Assembly: GCA_023425025.1 (NCBI GenBank)
Contig: JAFADG010000021.1
Coordinates: 1-64,000, forward strand
Length of the DNA: 64,000 nucleotides
Direction of reading: 5' to 3'
Source of the DNA: Bacillota bacterium
Lineage (GTDB): Bacteria > Bacillota > Clostridia > Christensenellales > Aristaeellaceae
The notes below the pieces were generated by a model that saw only the letters and a program-made list of their open reading frames with translations, was not told where the DNA came from and did no database searches. Each line of letters opens with the position of its first letter. The stretch's first letter is position 1. The position numbers and the translations under genes were made by a program. This document shows, one piece after another, positions 18,462 through 28,089 of the stretch.

Positions 18462-19259
18462 TCACCGATTTTTCTGCTGCCGAAACCTTAGCGGCGTCGT
18501 CTGAAACTGCTGGCGGAACCTGCGCACGAAGTTGCTGATATCCGCAAAGCCGCACTGCATGGCAACTTCTATGACCGGCAGCTCTGTTTTGAGCAGCAGC
18601 ACCTTGGCATGGGAAAGGCGGCTCTGGGTGATGTACTGCATGGGGCTGATGCCTACATGCCTGCGAAAATGGGCTGACAGGCAGCCTGGGCTGACGTGGA
18701 ACTTTGCTGAAAGGTCAGGCAGAGAGAATTTGTCCGCAAAACCGCGGTCCAGCTCGTTAAGAATGTCCTGCATCGGCAGAAGCGACGCATTGCCGGCAGG
18801 AATAAACATATCCGGCCGCAATGCCAGCGCATCGGCCAGTATCAATGTCAGCAGCGCTTCAATTCGTTCATCCATATAAGCGCCGCCCCGGTCCGCCGAA
18901 TCCTTCAGCAGGGCAAAATACGTATCAAAGCGCGGCTTGTCCGCCCCCACAGGCAGCACATAGGGAAATTTGTCTCCGTGAAAGCGGAACACCGACAACA
19001 GCCGTTCATCATGGTGAAGCGCCTTGAGCTGCATATGCGGAATCAGCAGGTAATACCGTCGGTAGACATCGGATATCACGCGCGTGGCGTGCTCGTCAAA
19101 CTGGTTCAGGAAGACCAGCGACCCGGCATCCACCAAAAAATCCTTGCCGCGGATGGTGATCATTACAGCGCCATCCAGTACATAAAGCAGTTCATAATAC
19201 ACATGCGTATGGGTATGGTGGGATAGCGTTCGGTCGCTGTAAACAATCTCAAAGGGCAA
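18462..19259 (-). CDS. AraC-family transcriptional regulator with N-terminal cupin domain
   Basis: About 266 residues. The N-terminal half contains a cupin-like motif (HTHTHVYYELLYVLDG), typical of AraC sugar sensors, and the C-terminal part has the double HTH (EVAMQCGFADISNFVRRFRQ). I place the start at TTG 19257-19259 because GAAGGAGGA lies 7 bp upstream; the open frame continues to an ATG at 19298 with no clear ribosome binding site. It stands at the divergent junction, so it could control both the transport arm and the redox arm. Confidence 0.88.
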   Translation of the reverse strand: MPFEIVYSDRTLSHHTHTHVYYELLYVLDGAVMITIRGKDFLVDAGSLVFLNQFDEHATRVISDVYRRYYLLIPHMQLKALHHDERLLSVFRFHGDKFPYVLPVGADKPRFDTYFALLKDSADRGGAYMDERIEALLTLILADALALRPDMFIPAGNASLLPMQDILNELDRGFADKFSLPDLSAKFHVSPGCLSAHFRRHVGISPMQYITQSRLSHAKVLLLKTELPVIEVAMQCGFADISNFVRRFRQQFQTTPLRFRQQKNR

Positions 19260-19372
19260 GGACGTCTCCTCCTTCGATGCGATTTTACATATTTTCATAT
19301 CAAAACAGCACGTTTAAAAGCGTCTTTGTACTTTATCATAGACTTAACCAAATGGCAAGGAGGGCGACTGCC

Positions 19373-20668
19373 GTGCCACACGAAACATTCCATTACCCTA
19401 CACTCAAAGCCGTTCAAGATACTGCATCCAGCCTGAATACATTCCTGCCCCTGTCGGAAGAAATTCCCTCTGTGTTTGCGCCGCTGAATCTTGGCGGCCG
19501 GATGATTGAAAACCGTATTGCCTTCCAGCCCATGGAAGGCTCGGACGGTACGGAGGAGGGTGCGCCGGGCCCGTTCACCATCCGCCGCTACGAGCGTTTT
19601 GCCAAGGCGGGGCCAGGCTTGATCTGGTTTGAAGCGGTGGCTGCGGTGAAGGAAGGCCGCGCCAGCGCCCACCAGCTTTTTTTAACCGAGGACAACGCCG
19701 ATGCGTTCAGGTGTTTGAACGAGCGCATGCGTGAAATATGCATGAAAGAAAACGGATATGTCCCGCTGATCGTGATGCAAGCCACCAACAGCGGCCGCTA
19801 CGCAAAACCCAGCGGATATCCCGAACCCATGATCGCTTATAGCTGTCCCCCACTGGAGGAAGCGCCGCTGCCCAGGGAGCGTATCCTGACCGATGACCAG
19901 CTTCACCATTATGAAGAGGCATTCGAAAATGCCGCCCGGCTCAGCCAGCGTGCCGGTTTTGACGGCATGGATGTGAAGTGCTGCCACCGCTATCTGGCCA
20001 GTGAACTGCTCAGTGCCTACACCCGTACCGGTGAATACGGAGGCAGCTATGAAAACCGCACCCGCTTTGTGAAAAATGCTTACCGTGCCGCAAAGGCAGG
20101 CAGCACAGGAGATTTTTTTCTTACCAGCCGGCTGAACGTGTATGATGGCTTTTCTTACCCCTATGGCTTCGGTGTTCATGAAGGCAGCCTGGAGCCGGAC
20201 CTTGATGAGCCCATCCGCCTTATCCGGGAATTGCGTGAAGAATTCAACATTCCTCTGATCAATGTCACCATGGGCAATCCCTACAAAAACCCTCACGTCA
20301 ACCGCCCCTACGACCGTGGCAATTATATTCCCGATGAGCATCCCATCACCGGCCTTGGCCGCATGATGCAAGGGATCGCCGATATACAGACCGCCATCCC
20401 GGACCTGCCCGTGCTGGGCAGCGCCTTTACCTACCTGCGCCAATTCTCCATCAACCTGGCGGCAGGCATGGTCAGCGGCGGGCACTGCGCCATGGCCGGC
20501 TTTGGCCGGATGGCCTTTGCCTATCCCGATTTCATCAAAGAGGCCCGGGAAACAGGCCGGATTGACAAGAAAAACGCCTGCGTCACCTGCGGCAAATGCG
20601 CCCAGCTTTTGCGCGGGGGCGGGCCGGCCGGCTGCGTGCTTCATGACAGGGAGGTGTATACGCTGTGA
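19373..20668 (+). CDS. NADH:flavin oxidoreductase (old yellow enzyme family) with C-terminal Cys cluster
   Basis: About 432 residues with an FMN-binding TIM barrel. The segments NRIAFQPMEGSDG, FDGMDVKCCHRYLASELLS and EYGGSYENRTRF are typical OYE/dienoyl-CoA-reductase-like motifs. The C-terminus has CVTCGKC and a later GC (CxxCxxC-x11-C), which could bind a 4Fe-4S cluster as in the iron-sulfur branch of the family. The start is GTG 19373-19375, with AAGGAGGG 8 bp upstream. It is the first gene of the plus-strand redox operon and overlaps the next gene by 4 bp. Substrate unknown. Confidence 0.88.
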   Translation: MPHETFHYPTLKAVQDTASSLNTFLPLSEEIPSVFAPLNLGGRMIENRIAFQPMEGSDGTEEGAPGPFTIRRYERFAKAGPGLIWFEAVAAVKEGRASAHQLFLTEDNADAFRCLNERMREICMKENGYVPLIVMQATNSGRYAKPSGYPEPMIAYSCPPLEEAPLPRERILTDDQLHHYEEAFENAARLSQRAGFDGMDVKCCHRYLASELLSAYTRTGEYGGSYENRTRFVKNAYRAAKAGSTGDFFLTSRLNVYDGFSYPYGFGVHEGSLEPDLDEPIRLIRELREEFNIPLINVTMGNPYKNPHVNRPYDRGNYIPDEHPITGLGRMMQGIADIQTAIPDLPVLGSAFTYLRQFSINLAAGMVSGGHCAMAGFGRMAFAYPDFIKEARETGRIDKKNACVTCGKCAQLLRGGGPAGCVLHDREVYTL

Positions 20669-21408
20669 AAACTGCGCTCGTCACCGGTTCCAGCCGGGGT
20701 ATTGGCCGGGGCATTGCCGATATACTTTGCGAAAACGGGTATACGGTCGTTTATTCCGGCACAAAGGCTGCGGCGCCTGCTGATCTCCCGCCTGAAGGGG
20801 ACTACTTTCCCTGCGACATCTCAGATGGCGCTGCCCGCCGGGCAGTCATCGCACATGTGCTTAAAGCCTATGGCCGGCTGGATGTGCTGGTAAACAACGC
20901 CGGTGTTGCCCCCCTTGTGCGAAAGGACCTTCTGGAAATGGAGGAGGAGAGCTTCGGCCGGGTAATGGACATTAATCTGAAAGGCACGTTGTTTATGTGC
21001 CAGCTGGCCGCGAACGCCATGTTGGCTGCCCGCACATCTCTTGCAGACTACACGCCCCGCATTATCAATATCGGCAGCATATCGGCCTACACCTCCAGCA
21101 CTATGCGGGGCGAGTACTGCATCAGCAAGGCAGGTGTCGGCATGGTGACAAAGCTTTTCTCCGACCGTCTGGCGGCCGAAGGTATTTTAGTGTTCGAGGT
21201 TCGGCCAGGCATTATTGAGACAGATATGACCCAGGCGGTGCATGAGAAATATCAAAAGCTGATTGACGGCGGACTGCTGCCTGTTCCCCGCTTCGGTAAG
21301 CCTGACGATGTGGCGCGGATGGTTCTGGCGTGCTGCTCAGGGCTTTTGGACTATTCCGCCGGCCAGGTACTGGATGCGGACGGCGGTTTTGCCCTAAGGA
21401 GGCTGTAA
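20665..21408 (+). CDS. Short-chain dehydrogenase/reductase
   Basis: 247-residue NAD(P)-dependent SDR. The glycine motif is TGSSRGIGRG near the N-terminus, the NNAG motif is in VLVNNAGVAP, and the catalytic Ser-Tyr-Lys are in IGSISAYTSS and YCISKAG. GTG start overlaps the stop codon of the preceding flavin enzyme (GTGA), which indicates translational coupling. Annotation as 3-ketoacyl-ACP reductase-like would be generic; the context of three other oxidoreductases suggests oxidation or reduction of a hydroxyl on the imported compound. Confidence 0.93.
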   Translation: MKTALVTGSSRGIGRGIADILCENGYTVVYSGTKAAAPADLPPEGDYFPCDISDGAARRAVIAHVLKAYGRLDVLVNNAGVAPLVRKDLLEMEEESFGRVMDINLKGTLFMCQLAANAMLAARTSLADYTPRIINIGSISAYTSSTMRGEYCISKAGVGMVTKLFSDRLAAEGILVFEVRPGIIETDMTQAVHEKYQKLIDGGLLPVPRFGKPDDVARMVLACCSGLLDYSAGQVLDADGGFALRRL

Positions 21409-23130
21409 ATGAAAGAGCGTACAACCCGCACAGTGGTGATCGGCTCCGGCTGCGCAGGCCTGAACGCTGCCGACTGGCTGGCAGCCTTGGGAGAAAAGGA
21501 CTTTATGCTTGTCACCGAAAACATGCTGTCCGGCACCTCCCGCAATACCGGCAGCGACAAGCAGACCTATTACAAGCTTTCTCTGGCCGGAGATGAGGGC
21601 GACAGCGTCGGCAGTCTCGCCGCCACTCTCAAACGCGAAGATGTGGATGGCGATATCGCCTTGTGCGAAGCGGCAGGCTCAGCCCAATGCTTCTTCAAGC
21701 TTGTTCAGTTGGGGGTTCCTTTTCCCGTTAGCGGCATGGGCGAATACGTGGGCTACCAAACGGATCATGACGAGCGCCGGCGGGCTACCTCCGCCGGCCC
21801 GCTGACCAGCCGCTATATGACCGAAGCCTTGGAAAAAAGCGTGCGCAGCCGTGGTGTAACGATTCTGAACCATACCTTTGCCTATCGCATTTTGGCAGAT
21901 GATAACGGCGTTTGCGGCATCCAGTGCCTGAACACGGCCGACCGGTCCTTTTTTACCATCCGCTGCGCCCATATCATCCTTGCGACCGGCGGACCGGCCG
22001 CTATTTACCGGGACCGGGTCTATCCCAAAAGTCAGCTGGGCATGAGCGGTATGGCTTTTGAAATAGGCGCCACAGGCGCAAACCTCGACTGCTGGCAGTA
22101 CGGTTTGGCATCTGTCAAATTCCGGTGGAATGTATCCGGCAGCTACCAGCAGGCCCTGCCCCGCTATGTTTCGGTAGATGCGGACGGACAGGAGTATGAC
22201 TTCTTGCCGGAAAGTATGTCCTTATCCGACATGCTTAACAATACGTTCTTAAAGGGTTATCAATGGCCTTATGACCCCCGCAAACGAAACGGCTCCTCCC
22301 GCATGGATATACTGGTAAAGGCCGAGGGCGACAAGGACCGGCGCGTTTACCTGGATTACCGGCGCAACCCCACCGGCTATAGCCTGGATGCGCTTTCAGA
22401 GGAAGCCCGCAGGTATCTTGTCAATTGCGGCGCCACACAGGATACGCCCATGGACCGGCTGCGCGCCATGAACGCGCCGGCCGTTGAATTATACAAGGCC
22501 AATGGTATTGATCTTGGCGCAGAGATGCTGGAGATACGCGTATGCGCCCAGCACCATAACGGCGGTATCGCGGTAGATAGCAATTGGCAAACCAGCATTC
22601 CCGGTCTGTACGCCTGCGGTGAAGCGGCAGGTACCTTTGGTCAGTATCGGCCCGGCGGCACAGCGCTCAACAGCACGCAGGTAGGCTCCATGCGGGCGGC
22701 CATGCATATCGCGAAAAGGAGCGGGCGCATCATTGCTGATGCTGCTCCAGCGGTCGGCCCGCCAATGCTCCCCGCAGGCGGCGCGGAGGCATTGATTGCC
22801 GAGCTTCAAGCCTGCATGACGCGCCACGCGGCCTTTGAGCGGGATGAGAATGGAATACGCCGCTTGCTTTCACGGCTGGATGAAATTGAGGGCAACGTCA
22901 TTCCCGCAAGCCTTCACGATCCCCAATTGATCCAGCGCCTTCGCCTGCGAGATATCGTTTTGACCCTGCGGCAGGTTCTGAGCGCCATGCTGTATGCCCT
23001 TCATGACACCGAACCCGGCATACTGGAAACGTGCCAAGGGCAGAGCAGCCGGCGACCGGCCCACCCGCTTCCCGAACGGGATCTCTGGTTTGAGCGTGTA
23101 TGGCAACGGTACCGAAATGAAATGGCTTGA
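21409..23130 (+). CDS. FAD-dependent flavoprotein (fumarate reductase/aspartate oxidase-like)
   Basis: 573 residues. The N-terminal FAD dinucleotide-binding motif is VVIGSGCAGLNAADWL, and the second FAD region near residue 390 has PGLYACGEAAG. HHNGGIAVD matches the substrate-domain motif of the SdhA/FrdA/NadB family. There is no partner iron-sulfur or membrane subunit next to it, so it is probably a soluble reductase or dehydrogenase acting on an unsaturated or keto substrate. The gene starts directly after the SDR stop codon. Confidence 0.88.
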   Translation: MKERTTRTVVIGSGCAGLNAADWLAALGEKDFMLVTENMLSGTSRNTGSDKQTYYKLSLAGDEGDSVGSLAATLKREDVDGDIALCEAAGSAQCFFKLVQLGVPFPVSGMGEYVGYQTDHDERRRATSAGPLTSRYMTEALEKSVRSRGVTILNHTFAYRILADDNGVCGIQCLNTADRSFFTIRCAHIILATGGPAAIYRDRVYPKSQLGMSGMAFEIGATGANLDCWQYGLASVKFRWNVSGSYQQALPRYVSVDADGQEYDFLPESMSLSDMLNNTFLKGYQWPYDPRKRNGSSRMDILVKAEGDKDRRVYLDYRRNPTGYSLDALSEEARRYLVNCGATQDTPMDRLRAMNAPAVELYKANGIDLGAEMLEIRVCAQHHNGGIAVDSNWQTSIPGLYACGEAAGTFGQYRPGGTALNSTQVGSMRAAMHIAKRSGRIIADAAPAVGPPMLPAGGAEALIAELQACMTRHAAFERDENGIRRLLSRLDEIEGNVIPASLHDPQLIQRLRLRDIVLTLRQVLSAMLYALHDTEPGILETCQGQSSRRPAHPLPERDLWFERVWQRYRNEMA

Positions 23131-23194
23131 TCATTGAAAAAAAGCATAAGCTCAATATGACCGGCAGCTGAACAACTGCCAAAGGGGGACCACC

Positions 23195-24370
23195 ATGTCG
23201 GATAGGCCACGCGTGCTGCTGGTTGGCGCTGGCGGCTACGGCGCGCTGTATTTACGAGAACTGACCGGGCACGATACCGGAGCGGATATTGTTGGCATTT
23301 GCGACATCCGTCCGGATATCGAACAGAAAATTCCCATCATTGGGGAAAGGGGCATCCCTGTCTATCGCAGCCTGGAGGAGTTCTATGCAAAGGATACGGC
23401 TGATTTGACCGTCATTGTATCACCGGTGCATTATCACACCGAAATGACGCTTGCCTGCTTTGCCAACGGCTCCAACGTTTTGTGCGAAAAGCCGCTATGC
23501 TTAACCGAAGCGGAAGCCGGCCGCATGGCGGAAGCCTCCCGTGCCGCCGGCAAGTTTCTTTCGCTTGGCTACCAGCTTAATTACAGGCGGGATGTGCTGG
23601 CTTTAAAACGCGATATCCTGGATGGCAAGTTCGGCCTGCCCAAGCGGCTGTCAGTGTACCACTGCTACCGGCGCGGCGCGAAATATTACGCCCGCAACAA
23701 CTGGGCCGGCCACATTACGGTAGATGGCCGCGAGGTGTTTGACAGTCCCTTCACCAACGCCAGCGCCCATAACTTTCAAATGATGACCTTCCTGCTGGGC
23801 GATAACATGCGCACAGCATGTGACGTGACAACGGTTGAGGCGGAGCTGTATCACGGCAATCCAAATGTGGAAAATTACGATATCGCCGCCCTGCGCTTTT
23901 TTACACCGAGCGGCGTACCCATCTTCTATTATACTGCCCATCCACTCAAATCCGTTGAGTTGGGCCCCTGCGGCGTTTTTGAGTTTGAGAAAGGCACGAT
24001 CACCTTCGACTCCGAAAGGCCTTCCTTTAAAGCTATCATGAAGGATGGCACGCGGTTTGACTATGCCATAATTCATCCCGGCAGCCCGATGCAGAAGCTT
24101 TATGACGCCATCGACTGTGTAAAAAACGGCGGCGCTCCCGTCTGTGGCGTGGAGGCAGACTATCCGCATATCCGCGCCGTCCGCATGGTGCAACAACAGC
24201 CCGTGCGTCATGTGCGCGATGAGCTGCGCCGCACAACGGAGACTGATGGCGATACCTTCCTATACATTTGCGGGCTGGAGGAAATAATCCAGGGAAGTGC
24301 CCGCGTGTGGGCATTGCCCTCAGAGACCGGCTACCTTCTTTCATGCGGGACATGCCTTAAACAACATTGA
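23195..24370 (+). CDS. Gfo/Idh/MocA-family oxidoreductase
   Basis: 391 residues with an N-terminal Rossmann domain (VLLVGAGGYGALYLREL) and the EKP motif (LCEKPLCLTEAEAGRM) that holds the catalytic Lys near residue 100. The family oxidises or epimerises hydroxyls of sugars, inositols and glycosides with NAD(P). GGGGGA lies ahead of the ATG at 23195, 64 bp after the flavoprotein gene. It is the last gene of the plus arm. A role in oxidising the sugar part of a glycoside is a reasonable inference. Confidence 0.92.
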   Translation: MSDRPRVLLVGAGGYGALYLRELTGHDTGADIVGICDIRPDIEQKIPIIGERGIPVYRSLEEFYAKDTADLTVIVSPVHYHTEMTLACFANGSNVLCEKPLCLTEAEAGRMAEASRAAGKFLSLGYQLNYRRDVLALKRDILDGKFGLPKRLSVYHCYRRGAKYYARNNWAGHITVDGREVFDSPFTNASAHNFQMMTFLLGDNMRTACDVTTVEAELYHGNPNVENYDIAALRFFTPSGVPIFYYTAHPLKSVELGPCGVFEFEKGTITFDSERPSFKAIMKDGTRFDYAIIHPGSPMQKLYDAIDCVKNGGAPVCGVEADYPHIRAVRMVQQQPVRHVRDELRRTTETDGDTFLYICGLEEIIQGSARVWALPSETGYLLSCGTCLKQH

Positions 24371-24471
24371 TGCCCGCACCCTATAACAGTGCCAGGAGCT
24401 TTAGCTGCCGAGCGTTGAGTACGCCTTCGAGTGCTGCCAATAGAATAAGGTTTTGCCCGCACATGAAATAC

Positions 24472-24494
24472 CCCCGGCATTGCCGGGGAATCAT
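24472..24494 (+). terminator. Possible terminator after the redox operon
   Basis: A 7-bp GC-only stem (24472-24478 with 24482-24488, 3-nt loop) is followed by AATCATTATT, a weak T-tract. It is about 100 bp after the Gfo/Idh/MocA stop. The next gene on either side is on the minus strand, so this and the tRNA terminator hairpin would both stop plus-strand transcription. Confidence 0.45.
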
Positions 24495-24502
24495 TATTGT
24501 AC

Positions 24503-24540
24503 AAAAAACCCGGAAACCTTTATGCATCAAGGTTTCCGGG
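24503..24540 (-). terminator. Intrinsic terminator of tRNA-Ala
   Basis: A perfect 12-bp stem (24509-24520 with 24529-24540) with an 8-nt loop is followed on the minus strand by T6 (complement of 24503-24508). It lies 11 bp after the encoded CCA of the tRNA. The same hairpin is duplicated, without change, at 10088-10125. Confidence 0.92.
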
Positions 24541-24551
24541 CTTACCTTCGC

Positions 24552-24627
24552 TGGTGGAGCATAGGAGACTCGAACTCCTGACCCCGACACTGCCAGTGTC
24601 GTGCGCTACCAACTGCGCTAATGCCCC
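24552..24627 (-). tRNA. tRNA-Ala (anticodon GGC)
   Basis: 76 nt including an encoded CCA. The acceptor stem GGGGCAT pairs with ATGCTCC and includes the G3-U70 wobble pair that marks alanine tRNAs. The D arm is GCGC-AGTTGGTA-GCGC. The anticodon stem CGACA/TGTCG encloses CTGGCAG (anticodon GGC), and the T arm is GGAGTTCGAGTCTCC. It reads GCC codons. A promoter lies upstream and a terminator downstream, so it is transcribed alone. Confidence 0.97.
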
Positions 24628-24640
24628 GCGAACGAACATT

Positions 24641-24669
24641 ATAATACCATATGGCAGATACGTTGTAAA
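24641..24669 (-). promoter_or_regulatory. tRNA-Ala promoter
   Basis: Minus-strand -35 TTTACA (24664-24669), 17-bp spacer, -10 TATTAT (24641-24646), 13 bp before the mature tRNA 5' end. An overlapping TATAAT two bases further downstream may also serve as -10. Confidence 0.75.
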
Positions 24670-24744
24670 GGGGGAAAATCATAAAATTGGACAAGTTTTT
24701 TACAAAGCGCAAACATTCAGCCACAAAGCAGATCAGGCCAAAGA

Positions 24745-24768
24745 GGAGCGGCGAATGCTCACCGCTCC
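24745..24768 (-). terminator. Probable terminator of the ilv-leu operon
   Basis: A 7-bp stem GGAGCGG/CCGCTCC (24762-24768 with 24745-24751) lies 15 bp after the leuB stop on the minus strand and is followed by TCTTT. The T-tract is weak, so efficiency is uncertain. Confidence 0.5.
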
Positions 24769-24783
24769 ACGTAAACACAAAGC

Positions 24784-25851
24784 TCAAATTTCCGCAACGA
24801 TTTTGCCTGTCATCTCCGCGCCTTTGATACACGGTCCGCCGGCAGCGATGTCCCTGGTGCGTGCGCCCTGGGCCAAAACCTTTTCCACCGCGTCCTCCAT
24901 CGCTTTTGCCTCTTTGGCAAGGCCGAAGGAGAGATTCAGCATCATGGCCGCGGATAGGATGGTGGCGATGGGGTTGGCAATGCCCTGGCCGGCAATGTCG
25001 GGGGCCGAGCCGTGAATGGGCTCGTACATGCCCCGGGTACCCTCGCCCAGGGAAGCCGAGGCCAGCAGGCCGATGGAGCCGGTCAATTGGGAGGCCTCGT
25101 CGGAGAGGATATCGCCAAACAGGTTGCTGGTGACGATCACATCAAACTGGGAAGGATTTTGAATCAGCTGCATGGCAGCATTGTCCACCAGCATGTCGGA
25201 ATAGGCTATGTCCGGATATTCCGCCTTCAGCTCGTGCATGGTTTCCCGCCAGAGCCTGGAGCTTTCCAGCACGTTGGCCTTGTCAATGCTGCAAACCTTG
25301 CGGCCGCGCTTGCGGGCGGCTTCAAAGGCCACGCGGCCGATGCGCAGGATCTCGCCCCGGCTATAGATTTCGGTATCATAGGCGTTTTCGCCCATTTCTC
25401 CCTGGCCGCGGCCCCGGGGCCCGAAATACATGCCGCCGGTGAGCTCCCGCACGATCAAAAGGTCCACGCCCTTGGCCGCGATGTCCGCCCTAAGGGGGGA
25501 GGCTGCCGCCAGCTCCTTTTGCAGCTTGGCCGGACGCAGGTTGGCGAACAGGTTCAGCCCCTTGCGTATGCCCAGCAGCGCCCGCTCGGGCCGAAGATGC
25601 CCCGGCAGCGCATCCCATTTGGGGCCGCCTACGGCGCCCAGCAGCACACTGTCGCTTTGCAGGCATTTTTTCAAGGTTTCCTCCGGCAGGGGGACGCCGT
25701 ACGCATCGATGGCGCAGCCGCCGGCGAGGACGGTTTCATAATGAAAGGCATGGCCGAACTTTTCTCCCACGGCATTCAATACCGCTACCGCACCGTTCAC
25801 GATCTCCGGCCCGATGCCGTCGCCCGGCACCAGCACTATATTGTACGTCAC
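24784..25851 (-). CDS. leuB: 3-isopropylmalate dehydrogenase
   Basis: NAD-dependent oxidative decarboxylase of leucine synthesis (3-isopropylmalate to 2-oxoisocaproate). It also serves the citramalate route to isoleucine as 3-methylmalate dehydrogenase in organisms that have CimA. 355 residues, with VPGDGIGPEIV at the N-terminus, RELTGGMYFG (substrate loop), SDMLVDNAAMQLI and EPIHGSAPDIAGQG near the C-terminus. GTG start at 25851 overlaps the leuD stop (GTGA), indicating coupled translation. Last gene of the operon. Confidence 0.98.
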   Translation of the reverse strand: MTYNIVLVPGDGIGPEIVNGAVAVLNAVGEKFGHAFHYETVLAGGCAIDAYGVPLPEETLKKCLQSDSVLLGAVGGPKWDALPGHLRPERALLGIRKGLNLFANLRPAKLQKELAAASPLRADIAAKGVDLLIVRELTGGMYFGPRGRGQGEMGENAYDTEIYSRGEILRIGRVAFEAARKRGRKVCSIDKANVLESSRLWRETMHELKAEYPDIAYSDMLVDNAAMQLIQNPSQFDVIVTSNLFGDILSDEASQLTGSIGLLASASLGEGTRGMYEPIHGSAPDIAGQGIANPIATILSAAMMLNLSFGLAKEAKAMEDAVEKVLAQGARTRDIAAGGPCIKGAEMTGKIVAEI

Positions 25852-26333
25852 GCGATTTCCCCTCCCGCCATGGCGTTCATCAGGCCGCCGGCTTCAATGA
25901 TCTTTTGCAGGAAAGCGGGAAAAGGCGGGAAGGAGTATTGCGCCCCGGTGGTTTTGTTGAGAATTTGACCTTCCGTCAGGTCCACTTCCAGCTCATCGCC
26001 AAAGCGGAAGTCACCGTCGCAGACGATGATGGGCAGGCCGATGTTGATGGCGTTGCGGTAGAAGATGCGGGCAAAGCTCTTGGCGATAACGCAGGATACA
26101 CCGGCAGTCTTGATGGCCAGGGGTGCGTGCTCCCGGGAGGAGCCGCAGCCAAAGTTGCGGCCGGCGGCGATGACGTCGCCAGGCTTCACCTTTTTCAAGA
26201 AATCCGGGTCGATGTCCTCCATGCAGTGGGCTGCCAGTTCTTTGGGGTTGGAGGTGTTCAGGTACCTTGCCGGGATGATGACGTCGGTGTCGACGTTGTC
26301 GCCGTAGCATAAAGCGTTTCCATGTAATTTCAT
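25848..26333 (-). CDS. leuD: 3-isopropylmalate dehydratase small subunit
   Basis: Swivel-domain subunit of isopropylmalate isomerase, 161 residues. Motifs VDTDVIIPARYLN and GRNFGCGSSREHAP (substrate-binding loop) are typical. I start at the ATG 26333 because AAGGAG lies 7 bp upstream and the protein then has normal length; the frame is open 38 codons further into repeat DNA. It is separated from leuC by a 488-bp gap filled with intergenic repeats, unusual for a subunit pair. Confidence 0.97.
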   Translation of the reverse strand: MKLHGNALCYGDNVDTDVIIPARYLNTSNPKELAAHCMEDIDPDFLKKVKPGDVIAAGRNFGCGSSREHAPLAIKTAGVSCVIAKSFARIFYRNAINIGLPIIVCDGDFRFGDELEVDLTEGQILNKTTGAQYSFPPFPAFLQKIIEAGGLMNAMAGGEIA

Positions 26334-26385
26334 CTCGCTGCTCCTTCCATTTTCGTACAATTCGGAAAGAGAATTCGCGCCTGCT

Positions 26386-26534
26386 GACGCGACCAAAGGG
26401 CTTTCCGCATCTGGCTCAATCGCCGCCCTGCTCACTGCCGTTCGCATTGCTCGTTTCGCCAGCCTCCTCCGCCTCGCTTCATCCGCCTCTGGCGGCGCTT
26501 CGGCTTAGGAGCCCTTTGGAAACCTTCGGATGCC
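26386..26534. repeat. Dispersed intergenic repeat, copy 1
   Basis: Non-coding segment with ends GACGCGACCAAAGGGCTTTC and CCCTTTGGAAACCTTCGGAT, so CCAAAGGGC and GCCCTTTGG form an inverted repeat. The same end sequences occur at 29690-29751 (a short version) and, in reverse orientation, inside 62352-62572. It lies in the leuC-leuD gap. No ORF with coding character was found in it. Confidence 0.7.
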
Positions 26535-26707
26535 ATGATAATGAATAATTTCTATAGGTAATAGCAAAAAGGACTCATCCTTATACCAAATCACTATTAT
26601 GGGAAGTTTTTCAGGGATGGGTCCGGGAAGGCTCCGAGGCCTGACCGCCCCCAGCAGGGGCAATAGTGCAGGCGAAGGAGGCCAGCGAAACGAGCCATAA
26701 GAGCAAG

Positions 26708-26748
26708 CCTCCTTTTGAAAGGAGGTGTCAGGCGAAGCCTGACGGAGG
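26708..26748. repeat. Double-hairpin intergenic repeat
   Basis: Two adjacent perfect palindromes, CCTCCTTTTGAAAGGAGG (26708-26725) and TCAGGCGAAGCCTGA (26728-26742), enclosed by GGAGG. This unit resembles palindromic repeats common between genes in Clostridia. It sits 74 bp downstream of the leuC stop on the minus strand and could form a strong mRNA hairpin between leuC and leuD. Confidence 0.7.
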
Positions 26749-26821
26749 ATTGGACAGCGCCTTGTGACGCCGATTGAGATGGCCGGAGGATTTTATCAAA
26801 AAGCCCCCTTCCCGGCAAACC

Positions 26822-28084
<1,263 letters not shown>

Positions 28085-28089
28085 GGTTT

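Noticed and set aside
10190..24500. Integrase or relaxase for the tRNA-bracketed block
   Set aside because: All genes in the block have other clear assignments; no recombinase, phage or conjugation gene is present.
26386..26748. CRISPR array in the leuC-leuD gap
   Set aside because: The repeats are palindromic and not regularly spaced, there are no unique equal-length spacers, and no cas genes are in the window.
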